A stretch of DNA of 7,763 nt from Deltaproteobacteria bacterium (GTDB taxonomy: Bacteria > Desulfobacterota > Deferrimicrobia > Deferrimicrobiales > Deferrimicrobiaceae): the NCBI GenBank assembly GCA_017889845.1, contig JAGGAJ010000085.1, positions 1 through 7,763 on the forward strand, read 5' to 3'. Every line of letters begins with the position of its first letter. The stretch's first letter is position 1. Made by a program: the position numbers and the translations under genes. Positions 1-6,587 of the stretch are shown here, piece by piece. The notes under the pieces were generated by a model, which had not been told where the DNA came from, ran no database searches, and saw nothing but the letters and a program-made list of their open reading frames with translations.

Positions 1-483
1 CATCTTCTTCAGGGTGATCTCCGTCCGCTTGGACGACTCGAATTCCCCGGGCGTGACGCGGTTGTACTGGAGGACCTGCTGGTACCGGTCCTCCCGGAAC
101 TTGCCGTCCGCCTGGAAGGCGGGGGTCGCGGCGATCTCGCGCTGCACTTCCGTGTCCGTGGCGGACAATCCCATGCGGTCGGCTTCCGTAAGGAGGACCC
201 TGCGCTGGATCAGCGAGTCCAAGGCCTGCTTCCGCAGGTCGAGCGCCTTGGCCATCTCCGGGGTGAAGGCGGGACCGTACACCTCCCGGTATGTCTTCTC
301 GAGGCCCGCCGCCGCCTCGGCCAGTTCGCCCGTGGTGATCGCCTCGCCGGCGACCGTGGCGGCCACGTTCCGGTCCCTCTCGGAATACGTCCCGACCCCC
401 CACCAGATGAAGGTGAGCGCGATGAAGGAGAGCACGATCTTGATGGCCCAGGAGCCGGCGTTCCGGCGGAGCACGTCGAGCAT
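1..483 (-). CDS. ppiD: PpiD/SurA-like periplasmic peptidyl-prolyl isomerase, N-terminal part (partial)
   Basis: This is the first 161 codons of a gene that runs off the left edge. The protein begins MLDVLRRNAGSWAIKIVLSF, and about residues 12-32 form a hydrophobic signal anchor ending in a WWGVG motif, as in PpiD, so the rest would lie in the periplasm. After the anchor come a short beta segment (VAGEAITTGEL, about 44-54) and helices typical of the SurA N-terminal chaperone domain, including a dibasic LIQRRVLLTEADRMGLS segment (91-108) and a FREDRYQQVLQYNRVTPGEFE segment (129-149). The parvulin PPIase domain of the family would lie beyond the edge and is not seen. The ATG at 481-483 is chosen because the anchor follows directly and AGGAG lies upstream (495-500). 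PpiD family members are inner-membrane-anchored chaperones that assist folding of exported proteins. The gene is divergent from mreB. SurA-type naming is possible, but the uncleaved anchor favours PpiD. Confidence 0.85.
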   Translation of the reverse strand, partial: MLDVLRRNAGSWAIKIVLSFIALTFIWWGVGTYSERDRNVAATVAGEAITTGELAEAAAGLEKTYREVYGPAFTPEMAKALDLRKQALDSLIQRRVLLTEADRMGLSATDTEVQREIAATPAFQADGKFREDRYQQVLQYNRVTPGEFESSKRTEITLKKM

Positions 484-536
484 GGCGGTTTTATTCTCCT
501 GTTCGTCGGGGGAAGTATTGTCGCGCCGAACGTATC

Positions 537-566
537 ATTCTAATGCGGCGGCATGGCGGAATTCAA
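537..566 (-). promoter_or_regulatory. Candidate sigma70 promoter for ppiD
   Basis: Read on the minus strand, TTGAAT (complement of 561-566) is followed after 18 bases by TAGAAT (complement of 537-542). Both boxes are close to the TTGACA/TATAAT consensus. Transcription would start near 530 and give a leader of about 45 bases before the ppiD ATG at 483. This is inferred from motif match and position only. Confidence 0.5.
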
Positions 567-572
567 TCCGCC
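555..572. repeat. Inverted repeat between divergent ppiD and mreB promoters (possible operator)
   Basis: GGCGGA (555-560) and TCCGCC (567-572) are perfect inverted halves separated by six bases, ATTCAA. The spacer is exactly the predicted ppiD -35 box, and the repeat ends 6 bases before the predicted mreB -35 box (579-584). A protein bound here could occlude one promoter and touch the other. No regulator is identified, and a 6-base arm can arise by chance in GC-rich DNA. Confidence 0.35.
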
Positions 573-578
573 CGGCGG

Positions 579-607
579 TTGCGTCGGCCGGGGGGGGCTG
601 CTACTAT
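579..607 (+). promoter_or_regulatory. Candidate sigma70 promoter of the mre operon, with a G8 tract in its spacer
   Basis: TTGCGT (579-584) and TACTAT (602-607) are separated by 17 bases, the ideal spacing. TG at 599-600 one base ahead of the -10 box gives an extended -10 element. The spacer contains eight consecutive G residues (590-597). Transcription would begin near 614, leaving about 50 bases of leader before the mreB ATG at 663. No other equally good promoter is seen upstream of mreB, and the tight gene spacing suggests it drives all five genes. Confidence 0.6.
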
Positions 608-650
608 ACCCCGATACCTTTCCAAGGCGGGAACCGTTTTCCCGACGTCC

Positions 651-655
651 GGAGG
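651..655 (+). promoter_or_regulatory. Ribosome binding site that fixes the mreB start
   Basis: GGAGG lies 7 bases before the ATG at 663. The reading frame stays open upstream to about 543, but that extension would cross the promoter and has no such site, so this element decides the start. Confidence 0.8.
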
Positions 656-662
656 CGACAGG

Positions 663-1694
663 ATGATCTTCGACCGTCTGCTCGGTCTGTTCTCGCACGA
701 CCTCGCCATAGACCTCGGCACCGCCACCACCCTCGTGTACGTGAAGGGGGAGGGGATCATCTGCTCGGAACCGTCCTGCGTGGCGGTCCACCGGGACAGC
801 CGCGGGACGAAGAAGGTCCTCGCCGTGGGGATCGAGGCCAAGCGGATGATCGGGCGCACCCCCGGCAACATCGTCGCCATCCGCCCCATCAAGGACGGCG
901 TCATCGCGGATTTCGAGGTCACCGAGGCGATGCTGCGCTACTTCATCCGGAAGGCCCACAAGGCCCGCACCCTCGTCCGGCCCCGGATCATCATCTGCGT
1001 CCCTTACGGCTGCACCGAGGTGGAGCGCCGGGCCGTTCGCGAGTCCGCCCAGAGCGCGGGGGCCCGGGAGGTGTACCTCATCGAGGAGCCGCTGGCGGCG
1101 GCGATCGGCGCGGGCCTCCCCATCACGGAGCCCTCCGGGAACATGATCGTGGACATCGGCGGGGGGACGACCGAGGTCGCGGTCATCTCCCTCGGCGGGA
1201 TCGTCAAGAGCCAGTCGGTCCGGGTGGCGGGGGACAAGATGGACGAGGCGATCCTCCAGTACGTGAAGCGGAAATACAATCTCCTCATCGGGGAGCCGAC
1301 CGCCGAGCACATCAAGGTGGCCATCGGCAACGCCTTCCCCGGATTTTCCGAATCCACCGAGGTCAAGGGGCTCGATATGGTGTCGGGGGTGCCCAAGGCG
1401 CTCACGCTCCATTCGGACGAGATCCGCGAGTCGCTCTCCGAGCCGGTGCGCATCATCGTGGACGCCGTCAAGGGGGTGTTCGAGGAAACCCCGCCGGAGC
1501 TGGCGGGGGACATCTATGAGCGCGGCATCGTGATGGCCGGCGGCGGGGCGCTGCTGCGGAACCTCGACGCGCTCCTGCGGGAGGAAACGGGGCTTCCCGT
1601 CACGGTGGCGGAGGATCCCCTCTCCTGCGTCGTCCTCGGTTCCGGGAAGGCGCTCGACGAGCTCGACCTGCTTCGGCAGGTGGCCCTGCACTGA
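663..1694 (+). CDS. mreB: Rod shape-determining actin-like ATPase MreB
   Basis: The 343-residue product is of normal MreB length. It begins with an amphipathic, membrane-binding-type helix (MIFDRLLGLF), followed by the phosphate-1 loop DLGTATT (17-23), the EEPLAAAIGAGLP segment carrying the catalytic-region Glu (141 onward), the phosphate-2 loop DIGGGTTEV (164-172), and the adenosine-binding MAGGGALLRNL (291-301). MreB polymerises on ATP into membrane-bound antiparallel filaments that orient the peptidoglycan elongation complex. Residue 22 is Thr where MreB proteins usually have Asn (DLGTANT), an unusual variant if real. The start is set by GGAGG seven bases upstream. It is the first gene of the operon, directly ahead of mreC. 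MamK or another actin-like paralogue is possible in principle, but the following mreC-mreD-mrdA-rodA genes make MreB almost certain. Confidence 0.96.
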   Translation: MIFDRLLGLFSHDLAIDLGTATTLVYVKGEGIICSEPSCVAVHRDSRGTKKVLAVGIEAKRMIGRTPGNIVAIRPIKDGVIADFEVTEAMLRYFIRKAHKARTLVRPRIIICVPYGCTEVERRAVRESAQSAGAREVYLIEEPLAAAIGAGLPITEPSGNMIVDIGGGTTEVAVISLGGIVKSQSVRVAGDKMDEAILQYVKRKYNLLIGEPTAEHIKVAIGNAFPGFSESTEVKGLDMVSGVPKALTLHSDEIRESLSEPVRIIVDAVKGVFEETPPELAGDIYERGIVMAGGGALLRNLDALLREETGLPVTVAEDPLSCVVLGSGKALDELDLLRQVALH

Positions 1695-1702
1695 ACCGAC
1701 GG

Positions 1703-2593
1703 GTGGCGGGTTCCCCCGTCCCGCGATCGCGGCGCAAGACGGTTCCCGTGGGATCCTTCCTCCGGAAATGGTGGCGGCTCCTCGCCGCCGCGGCCCTCGT
1801 CGTCGCGGCGATCCAGGTGTTCGTGCGCCCCATACCCGCCCTCGAGCGGGCGGCGCCGGTGCGCACCGCGGGGTCGTCCCTCTTCCGGCCCTTCTACCTC
1901 GCCGTCGATCTGGTCCGCCAGGGCGTCTCCGGCGTCTGGGAGCACTACGTCGCGCTCGTCGGGGTCACGCGGGAGAACGAACGCCTGCGGCGCGAGGTGG
2001 CCGCCCTGCAGGAAAAGCTCCACGAGAACCGGGACGCCCAGCTCGAGAACCGGCGCCTCAAGGAGCTCCTGAGGTACTCCGAGACCCTGGAGCGGCGCAC
2101 GATCGGCGCGCGGGTGGTGGGGCACGACATCTCCCCGTGGTTCCAGGCGGTCTTCATCGGCACGGGCTCGGAGGCGGGGGTGGAGCCGGGGATGTCCGTC
2201 GTGACCCCGCAAGGGGCGGTCGGGCGGGTCCACAAGGCCATGGCGGGCCTCTCGGAGGTCCTCCTGGTCACCGACGGGCGGTTCGCCGCCGATGTCATGG
2301 TGGAGCGCAACCGCGTCCGGGCGGTGGCGGAAGGGATCGGCGGGAACTCCTGCCGCCTGAAATACATTTCCCCGGTGCACGACGTGGCGGTGGGGGACCG
2401 GGTCGTCTTCTCCGGCTTCGATGGGAGCATGCCCAAGGGGGTCCTCCTCGGGACGGTGGTCAGCGTGGACCGTCCGAAGGAGAGCCTGTTCCAGAAGGTG
2501 AAGGTGCAGTGCGCGGTGAACTTCCTGGAGGCGGAAGAGGTGGCGGTGATCCTCTCGCGTCCCGCCATCCCGTACCGGCCGGGGAGGGAGTGA
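1703..2593 (+). CDS. mreC: Rod shape-determining protein MreC
   Basis: The 296-residue protein has a short basic cytoplasmic tail, one membrane segment (about 25-42, LLAAAALVVAAIQVFV), and a heptad-rich coiled coil (about 90-125, rich in E, R, L and Q). The family's periplasmic beta domain follows, with the signatures WFQAVFIGTGSEAGVEPGM (146-164), VTPQGAVGRV (167-176) and SGFDGSMPKGVLLGTV (237-252). MreC is a bitopic scaffold that contacts PBP2 and MreD and activates PBP2-RodA. The GTG at 1703 is 8 bases after the mreB stop and has no clear Shine-Dalgarno sequence, so translation is probably coupled to mreB. A second in-frame GTG about 45 bases downstream (V16) would shorten only the cytoplasmic tail. 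It ends two bases before mreD. Confidence 0.94.
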   Translation: MAGSPVPRSRRKTVPVGSFLRKWWRLLAAAALVVAAIQVFVRPIPALERAAPVRTAGSSLFRPFYLAVDLVRQGVSGVWEHYVALVGVTRENERLRREVAALQEKLHENRDAQLENRRLKELLRYSETLERRTIGARVVGHDISPWFQAVFIGTGSEAGVEPGMSVVTPQGAVGRVHKAMAGLSEVLLVTDGRFAADVMVERNRVRAVAEGIGGNSCRLKYISPVHDVAVGDRVVFSGFDGSMPKGVLLGTVVSVDRPKESLFQKVKVQCAVNFLEAEEVAVILSRPAIPYRPGRE

Positions 2594-2595
2594 GG

Positions 2596-3081
2596 ATGAG
2601 GCATTTCCTCGCCCTCCTCGCAATGTCGTACCTGGGCGCCGCCCTGAGCGTGTGGTGGTTCTCCGGGTTCATCCCCTGGTTCCTGCTCCCCGACTTCCCC
2701 TTCCTCGCCATCGTGTTCGCGGGCCTGTTCGTTCCGGGCATTGCGGGTTTTCTGTGCGCGCTTCCGCCGGCGGTCTTCCGGGAGATCACCACGTCCGCAC
2801 CCGCCTGGTCGATGTTCCTGGGCTCGCTCGCCCTGTACTTCGCCTCCCGGGAGGTCGGCCGGCGCTTCTTCCTCCGGGCCGAGCCGCACCTGCTCACGGC
2901 CGTGGCGTCGCTCCTCCTTGCGGAATCGGCCTCCATCGTCCTCCTCCTCCACCTGGCCGGGGCGCGCCCCTTCTCGCTCCTGTGGGGGGCGCAGGAAGCC
3001 GTGCGGATCGCCTGGACCTCCCTGGTCGCCATCCCCGTCTTCCTCGACCTCTCGAGCCGCTGGCGGCGGGTGCAGGAATGA
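2596..3081 (+). CDS. mreD: Rod shape-determining membrane protein MreD
   Basis: This 161-residue protein is very hydrophobic, matching the roughly 160-residue MreD family. It has about five to six membrane segments (roughly 4-20, 25-46, 46-60, 70-84, 99-121, 135-151) separated by short basic loops such as SREVGRRFF (84-92). MreD is an integral membrane partner of MreC in the elongation complex, and its biochemical role is poorly defined. The assignment rests on topology, length and position between mreC and mrdA, because the family has few sharp motifs. The ATG at 2596 is two bases after the mreC stop and is preceded by a GGGAGGGAG-type site inside the end of mreC. Its TGA stop overlaps the mrdA ATG as ATGA, so translation of mreD and mrdA is likely coupled. 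Confidence 0.9.
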   Translation: MRHFLALLAMSYLGAALSVWWFSGFIPWFLLPDFPFLAIVFAGLFVPGIAGFLCALPPAVFREITTSAPAWSMFLGSLALYFASREVGRRFFLRAEPHLLTAVASLLLAESASIVLLLHLAGARPFSLLWGAQEAVRIAWTSLVAIPVFLDLSSRWRRVQE

Positions 3082-4928
3082 ACCAGCGGATCCGGAAACG
3101 GGAGGAGGACCCGGACATCACGCGGCGGGCCCGCATCCTCCTCTACATCGCCCTCGGGGTGTTCGCCCTGCTCCTGGGGCGGCTTTACTGGCTCCAGGTG
3201 GCGCAGTACGACCGGTACCGGAACCTGTCGGAGAACAACCGGTTGCGCCTTCGCACCGTCCGCGCCCCGCGTGGCCTGATCCTCGACCGGAAAGGGCGGG
3301 CGATCGCGGAAACCCAGGGCTCCTTCGACCTCGTCTGCACCCCCGTCGACGTGACGGACCTGGATGGGGAGATCCGCCTCCTGTCGCAGATCGTCGAGTT
3401 CGACGCCGACGAGGACGAGATCCTGGACAAGATCCGCAAGGCGAGGAAAGGGAACCCCTTCACCGCCATCGCCGTGGCGCGGGACTTGCGGTTCGAGCAG
3501 ATCTCCGTCCTCGAGTTCAACCGGGAGTCCCTCCCCGGATTCACCGTGACCGTGGAGGCGAAGCGGAGCTACCCGTACGGCCCTGCGTTCGCCCACGCTC
3601 TCGGGTACGTGGGTGAGGCGAGCCCGGAGGAGATGGATCAGTCCACGGACGCGCGGCTGGCGATGGGGGACCTCGTCGGGAAGTACGGGCTGGAGCGCCT
3701 GCTGGACAACGTCCTGCGAGGGGTCAACGGGGGCAGGAAGGTGGAGGTCGACGCCGCGGGGCGCGACCGGCGAATGGTGGAGGAGGTGCCGTCGCGGACC
3801 GGCGGCACGGTGCACACCAGTCTCGACGCGGACCTGCAGAAGGCCGCACAGGAGGCGATGGGGAACCGGGCGGGCGCGGTGATCGCTCTCGCGCCGAAGA
3901 CCGGAGAGGTCTTCGCGTTCTACTCCGCCCCGGGCTTCGACCCGAACACCTTCGCCCGCGGCATCCGCCGGGCGGACTGGCAGGCGCTGAACGGGGACCC
4001 GCGCAAGCCGATGCAGAACAAGGGGCTCCAGGGGACGTACGCGCCGGGCTCCACGGTGAAGCCGTTCCTCGCCCTCGCGGCCCTCGAGGAGAAGGTGCAG
4101 GACACGGAGCGCACCGTTTCCTGCCCCGGCTCGTTCCGGCTCGGGAACCGCGTCTTCCGGTGCTGGAAGGAGAAGGGGCACGGCACCGTCGACATGTACC
4201 GGGCGGTGGTCCAGTCGTGCGACGTGTTTTTCTACACCCTGGGACTCCGGCTCGGGCCGGATCGCGTGGCGAAGCTGGAAAAGGAGGCCGGGCTCGGGAC
4301 GATCACCGGCATCGACCTGCCGGGGGAGCGCAAGGGGTTGGTGCCGGACACGGAGTGGAAACAGAGGGTGATGAAGGATCGCTGGTACGACTACGAGAGC
4401 GTGATCCTGGGGATCGGGCAGGGGGCGGTCCACCTCACCCCGCTCGAGATGGTCGTGGGGTATGCGGCGCTGGCCACGGGCGGACAGGTGATGCGGCCCC
4501 GCGTCGCGGTGAAAGTGATCCGGATGGACGGGAAGGTGGAGGATCGTCCCCCCGAGGAAATGCGCAACGTTCCGTGGAACGCGGAGAACGTCGGGTTCAT
4601 CCGGAAGGCCCTCGCGGGGGTGGTGAACGACTACGGCACGGGGGGGGTGGCGAAACTCCCCGGAATCACGGTGGGGGGCAAGACGGGGACGGCGCAGGTC
4701 GCCGCGGTGAAGGGGAAGATGATCAAGTCGGAGGATCTGCCGTACCACATACGCGACCACGCGTGGTTCGCCGCGTTCGCGCCGGTCGAAGACCCGCAGA
4801 TCTGCGTGGTGGCGATGGTGGAGCACGGCGGTCACGGCGGTTCCGCCGCCGCGCCGATCGTCAAGGCGGTGATGCAGGAGTATTTCCGGACCCTGCCCGC
4901 CGGACCGCCGCCCAAGGGGGGAGCATGA
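3078..4928 (+). CDS. mrdA: Penicillin-binding protein 2 (MrdA), elongasome transpeptidase
   Basis: The 616-residue class B PBP has a short cytoplasmic N-terminus, one membrane anchor (about 19-37), a dimerisation/pedestal region (about 45-230, including NNRLRLRTVRAPRGLILDRKG) and a C-terminal transpeptidase domain. All three catalytic motifs are present: S325-T-V-K (after YAPG), S380-C-D, and K535-T-G. PBP2 crosslinks peptide stems of new glycan made by its partner RodA and is the mecillinam target in enterobacteria. Between the first two motifs lie C349, C362, H368 and C381, a possible metal site. The start overlaps the mreD stop (ATGA) and the end overlaps the rodA start (ATGA). A run of eight G residues at 4640-4647 (codons 520-523) precedes the KTG motif. 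The family order mreD-mrdA-rodA supports PBP2 rather than the division enzyme PBP3/FtsI. Confidence 0.96.
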   Translation: MNQRIRKREEDPDITRRARILLYIALGVFALLLGRLYWLQVAQYDRYRNLSENNRLRLRTVRAPRGLILDRKGRAIAETQGSFDLVCTPVDVTDLDGEIRLLSQIVEFDADEDEILDKIRKARKGNPFTAIAVARDLRFEQISVLEFNRESLPGFTVTVEAKRSYPYGPAFAHALGYVGEASPEEMDQSTDARLAMGDLVGKYGLERLLDNVLRGVNGGRKVEVDAAGRDRRMVEEVPSRTGGTVHTSLDADLQKAAQEAMGNRAGAVIALAPKTGEVFAFYSAPGFDPNTFARGIRRADWQALNGDPRKPMQNKGLQGTYAPGSTVKPFLALAALEEKVQDTERTVSCPGSFRLGNRVFRCWKEKGHGTVDMYRAVVQSCDVFFYTLGLRLGPDRVAKLEKEAGLGTITGIDLPGERKGLVPDTEWKQRVMKDRWYDYESVILGIGQGAVHLTPLEMVVGYAALATGGQVMRPRVAVKVIRMDGKVEDRPPEEMRNVPWNAENVGFIRKALAGVVNDYGTGGVAKLPGITVGGKTGTAQVAAVKGKMIKSEDLPYHIRDHAWFAAFAPVEDPQICVVAMVEHGGHGGSAAAPIVKAVMQEYFRTLPAGPPPKGGA

Positions 4929-6058
4929 ACCGCCCGGCGAAGCTCGCCCGGATGGACTGGCCGCTGCTGATCAACGCCCTCCTTCTCTGCGGGGTGGGGC
5001 TGCTGAACGTCTACAGCGGGACGCGGGTGCACGGTGCACCTGGAACGACTCTCTTCGTGAAGCAGCTGGTCTGGATCTCGCTCGGCCTTGCCGCCTTCTT
5101 CGCCGCCTATTTCCTGAGCGACGGCTTCATCGAGGAGGTTTCAGCCGGCTTCTTCCTCGCCATCCTCGCCCTGCTGGTGGTCGTACTCGTGGTCGGGAAG
5201 ATCCGCGGGGGGGCGCAGCGGTGGATCTCCCTGGGGGCGTTCAACTTCCAGCCGTCGGAGTTCGCAAAGATCGCCGTCACCCTTGCGCTGGCCCGCTACT
5301 TCTCCGGAAAATACCGGTATGGCGGTATCGGGCTGATGGAGACGTTTCCCGCCATCGGCATGGTCCTCCTCCCCTTCTTCCTCGTGGCGCTCCAGCCGGA
5401 CCTGGGGACGGCCGGGGTGCTCCTCTTCATCCTGGCGGGAATGATGGCCGTGGCGTGCGTGAAGGGGCGTGTCCTGGCCCTGTTCGCGGGGCTTGGCGCG
5501 GCGGCGGTACCGGGACTGTGGTTCTTCATGAAGGAGTACCAGCGCCAGCGGGTGCTGACGTTCCTGGACCCGGAACGGGACCCGCTGGGGGCGGGGTACC
5601 ATGTCATCCAGTCCAAGATCGCCGTCGGCTCCGGAGGTGTCCTGGGGAAAGGGTACCTCCAGGGCACCCAGGGCGCCCTGCGGTTCCTTCCGGAACAGCA
5701 CACCGATTTCGCCTTTGCCGTCTTCTCGGAGGAGTGGGGTTTCCTCGGGACGCTCCTGCTCCTGTCCCTCTTCCTGCTGCTGGTCTACCGGCTCTTCTTC
5801 CTGACGGTCCGATCCCAGGACCGGTTTGCCTCCTTCGCCTGCGGCGGGATCGCCGTGTATTTTCTGACCCACATCATCATCAACCTGGCGATGGTGTGCG
5901 GCCTGTTCCCGGTGGTGGGGATTCCGCTTCCCTTCGTGAGCTACGGCGGATCGTCGATGCTGACGAACATGCTCGCCCTGGGTGTGGTGGCCAATCTCTC
6001 CCGCTCCCGCTTCACCTTTCAGGGGGCGGGGGGGAAGGAGCCAGGGATCGGCTCCTGA
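4925..6058 (+). CDS. rodA: Peptidoglycan glycosyltransferase RodA (SEDS family)
   Basis: The 377-residue polytopic protein, with about ten membrane segments, is typical of SEDS glycosyltransferases that polymerise lipid II into glycan strands for cell elongation. Visible family motifs are GGAQRWISLGAFNFQPSEFAKI (95-116, conserved E112 and K115), LQPDLGTAG (156-164), DPLGAGYHVIQSK (219-231), LPEQHTDFAF (255-264) and PFVSYGGSSM (336-345). D261 in the HTDF motif aligns with the essential Asp of E. coli RodA (D262). FtsW is the alternative, but adjacency to mrdA and the mre genes favours RodA. The ATG overlaps the mrdA stop (ATGA), and AAGG lies about 7 bases upstream. The last 47 bases overlap the 3' end of the convergent lipoprotein gene, so this operon lacks an ordinary intergenic terminator. 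Confidence 0.95.
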   Translation: MNRPAKLARMDWPLLINALLLCGVGLLNVYSGTRVHGAPGTTLFVKQLVWISLGLAAFFAAYFLSDGFIEEVSAGFFLAILALLVVVLVVGKIRGGAQRWISLGAFNFQPSEFAKIAVTLALARYFSGKYRYGGIGLMETFPAIGMVLLPFFLVALQPDLGTAGVLLFILAGMMAVACVKGRVLALFAGLGAAAVPGLWFFMKEYQRQRVLTFLDPERDPLGAGYHVIQSKIAVGSGGVLGKGYLQGTQGALRFLPEQHTDFAFAVFSEEWGFLGTLLLLSLFLLLVYRLFFLTVRSQDRFASFACGGIAVYFLTHIIINLAMVCGLFPVVGIPLPFVSYGGSSMLTNMLALGVVANLSRSRFTFQGAGGKEPGIGS

Positions 6059-6587
6059 TCTCCCCGGCCACCTCCGTGGCCATTCCGGGGGAGTAGCCGA
6101 CCCATCGCCGCGCCACGGTGCCGTCCGGGTCGAGGAGGAGGAGAACCGGCGTCTGGCTGACCCGGTACTCCTCGCCGAACGGTCCCGGGAGGGCGATGAG
6201 CACGGTGACCGGAAATCCCCCCGCGCCCCCGGGGGCGGGATGTGGCTGCAGGGGGGGCACTTCCTCTCTCGTCGTGGCAGTCAGGGCCATCTCCCGGTCG
6301 AACAGCACCCGGTAGACCCGGGCCGATCCCGGCGGCGCCTGCTCCGACGCCAGTCGCAGCGCCTTCCACGTTTCTGCGCACGCGGGGCACCAGGGGAAAT
6401 CCAGCAGGACGAGGCGCACCCGTTCGGCGGTCTCCGGAAGGGCAGCCAGCGATTTCCCCTGTGCGTCTACGAACACCGGCCGACCGGCCGGAAAGGGGCG
6501 GGATCCGACGTTCACCGCCTTCGGACCGCAGGCCGCAACCACCAGGAGCGCGGCGAGAAGCAGGGAAGGAGTGGAAGCCCTGCTCAA
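6012..6587 (-). CDS. Thioredoxin-fold (TlpA/redoxin-like) lipoprotein
   Basis: The 191-residue protein begins with a short lipoprotein signal peptide ending in the lipobox V17-A-A-C20, so the mature protein should be lipidated and outside the cytoplasm. A thioredoxin-like domain follows: a DFPWCPAC active site with C67 and C70, then a strand with the expected cis-Pro (QTP147V) and an LLLDPDGTVARRWVG hairpin typical of TlpA/AhpC-TSA-like proteins. It probably handles disulfide reduction or cytochrome c-type maturation, but the substrate cannot be told. The start is TTG at 6587, which overlaps the trxA stop as TTGA. No ATG or GTG sits between it and trxA in this frame, so translation probably depends on trxA. 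The signal peptide has only one basic residue (R3), which is weak. The Pro-rich tail (APSPPPPER) overlaps rodA by 47 bases. Confidence 0.8.
   Translation of the reverse strand: MSRASTPSLLLAALLVVAACGPKAVNVGSRPFPAGRPVFVDAQGKSLAALPETAERVRLVLLDFPWCPACAETWKALRLASEQAPPGSARVYRVLFDREMALTATTREEVPPLQPHPAPGGAGGFPVTVLIALPGPFGEEYRVSQTPVLLLLDPDGTVARRWVGYSPGMATEVAGEIRSRSLAPSPPPPER
6036..6090. repeat. Two adjacent inverted repeats at the rodA 3' end
   Basis: AGGAGCC (6036-6042) pairs with GGCTCCT (6050-6056) around a 7-base loop, spanning the end of rodA. Just past the stop, GGCCAC (6066-6071) pairs with GTGGCC (6076-6081) around CTCC, and flanking CCCC (6062-6065) can extend it with GGGG (6087-6090) across a small bulge. 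No T-run follows on either strand, so these are not classical intrinsic terminators. They could slow polymerase or stabilise the 3' ends of the converging transcripts. Both lie within coding sequence. Confidence 0.35.

Noticed and set aside
543..662. N-terminal extension of MreB by 40 residues
   Set aside because: It would cross the likely promoter, adds sequence unlike any MreB, and the GGAGG-led ATG at 663 gives a normal N-terminus.
14..1519. Long plus-strand open frame (about 500 codons) crossing ppiD and mreB
   Set aside because: It is antisense to ppiD and then out of frame with mreB, with Arg/Gly/Pro-rich low-complexity translation; it is a high-GC shadow frame.
2460..4835. Very long minus-strand open frame (about 790 codons) opposite mreC, mreD and mrdA
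   Set aside because: The translation is rich in His, Arg, Pro and Asp without any recognisable domain, and the opposite strand encodes clear MreC, MreD and PBP2.
6036..6090. Bidirectional intrinsic terminator between rodA and the lipoprotein gene
   Set aside because: The hairpins exist but no T-run follows on either strand and they lie within coding sequence, so I call them inverted repeats only.
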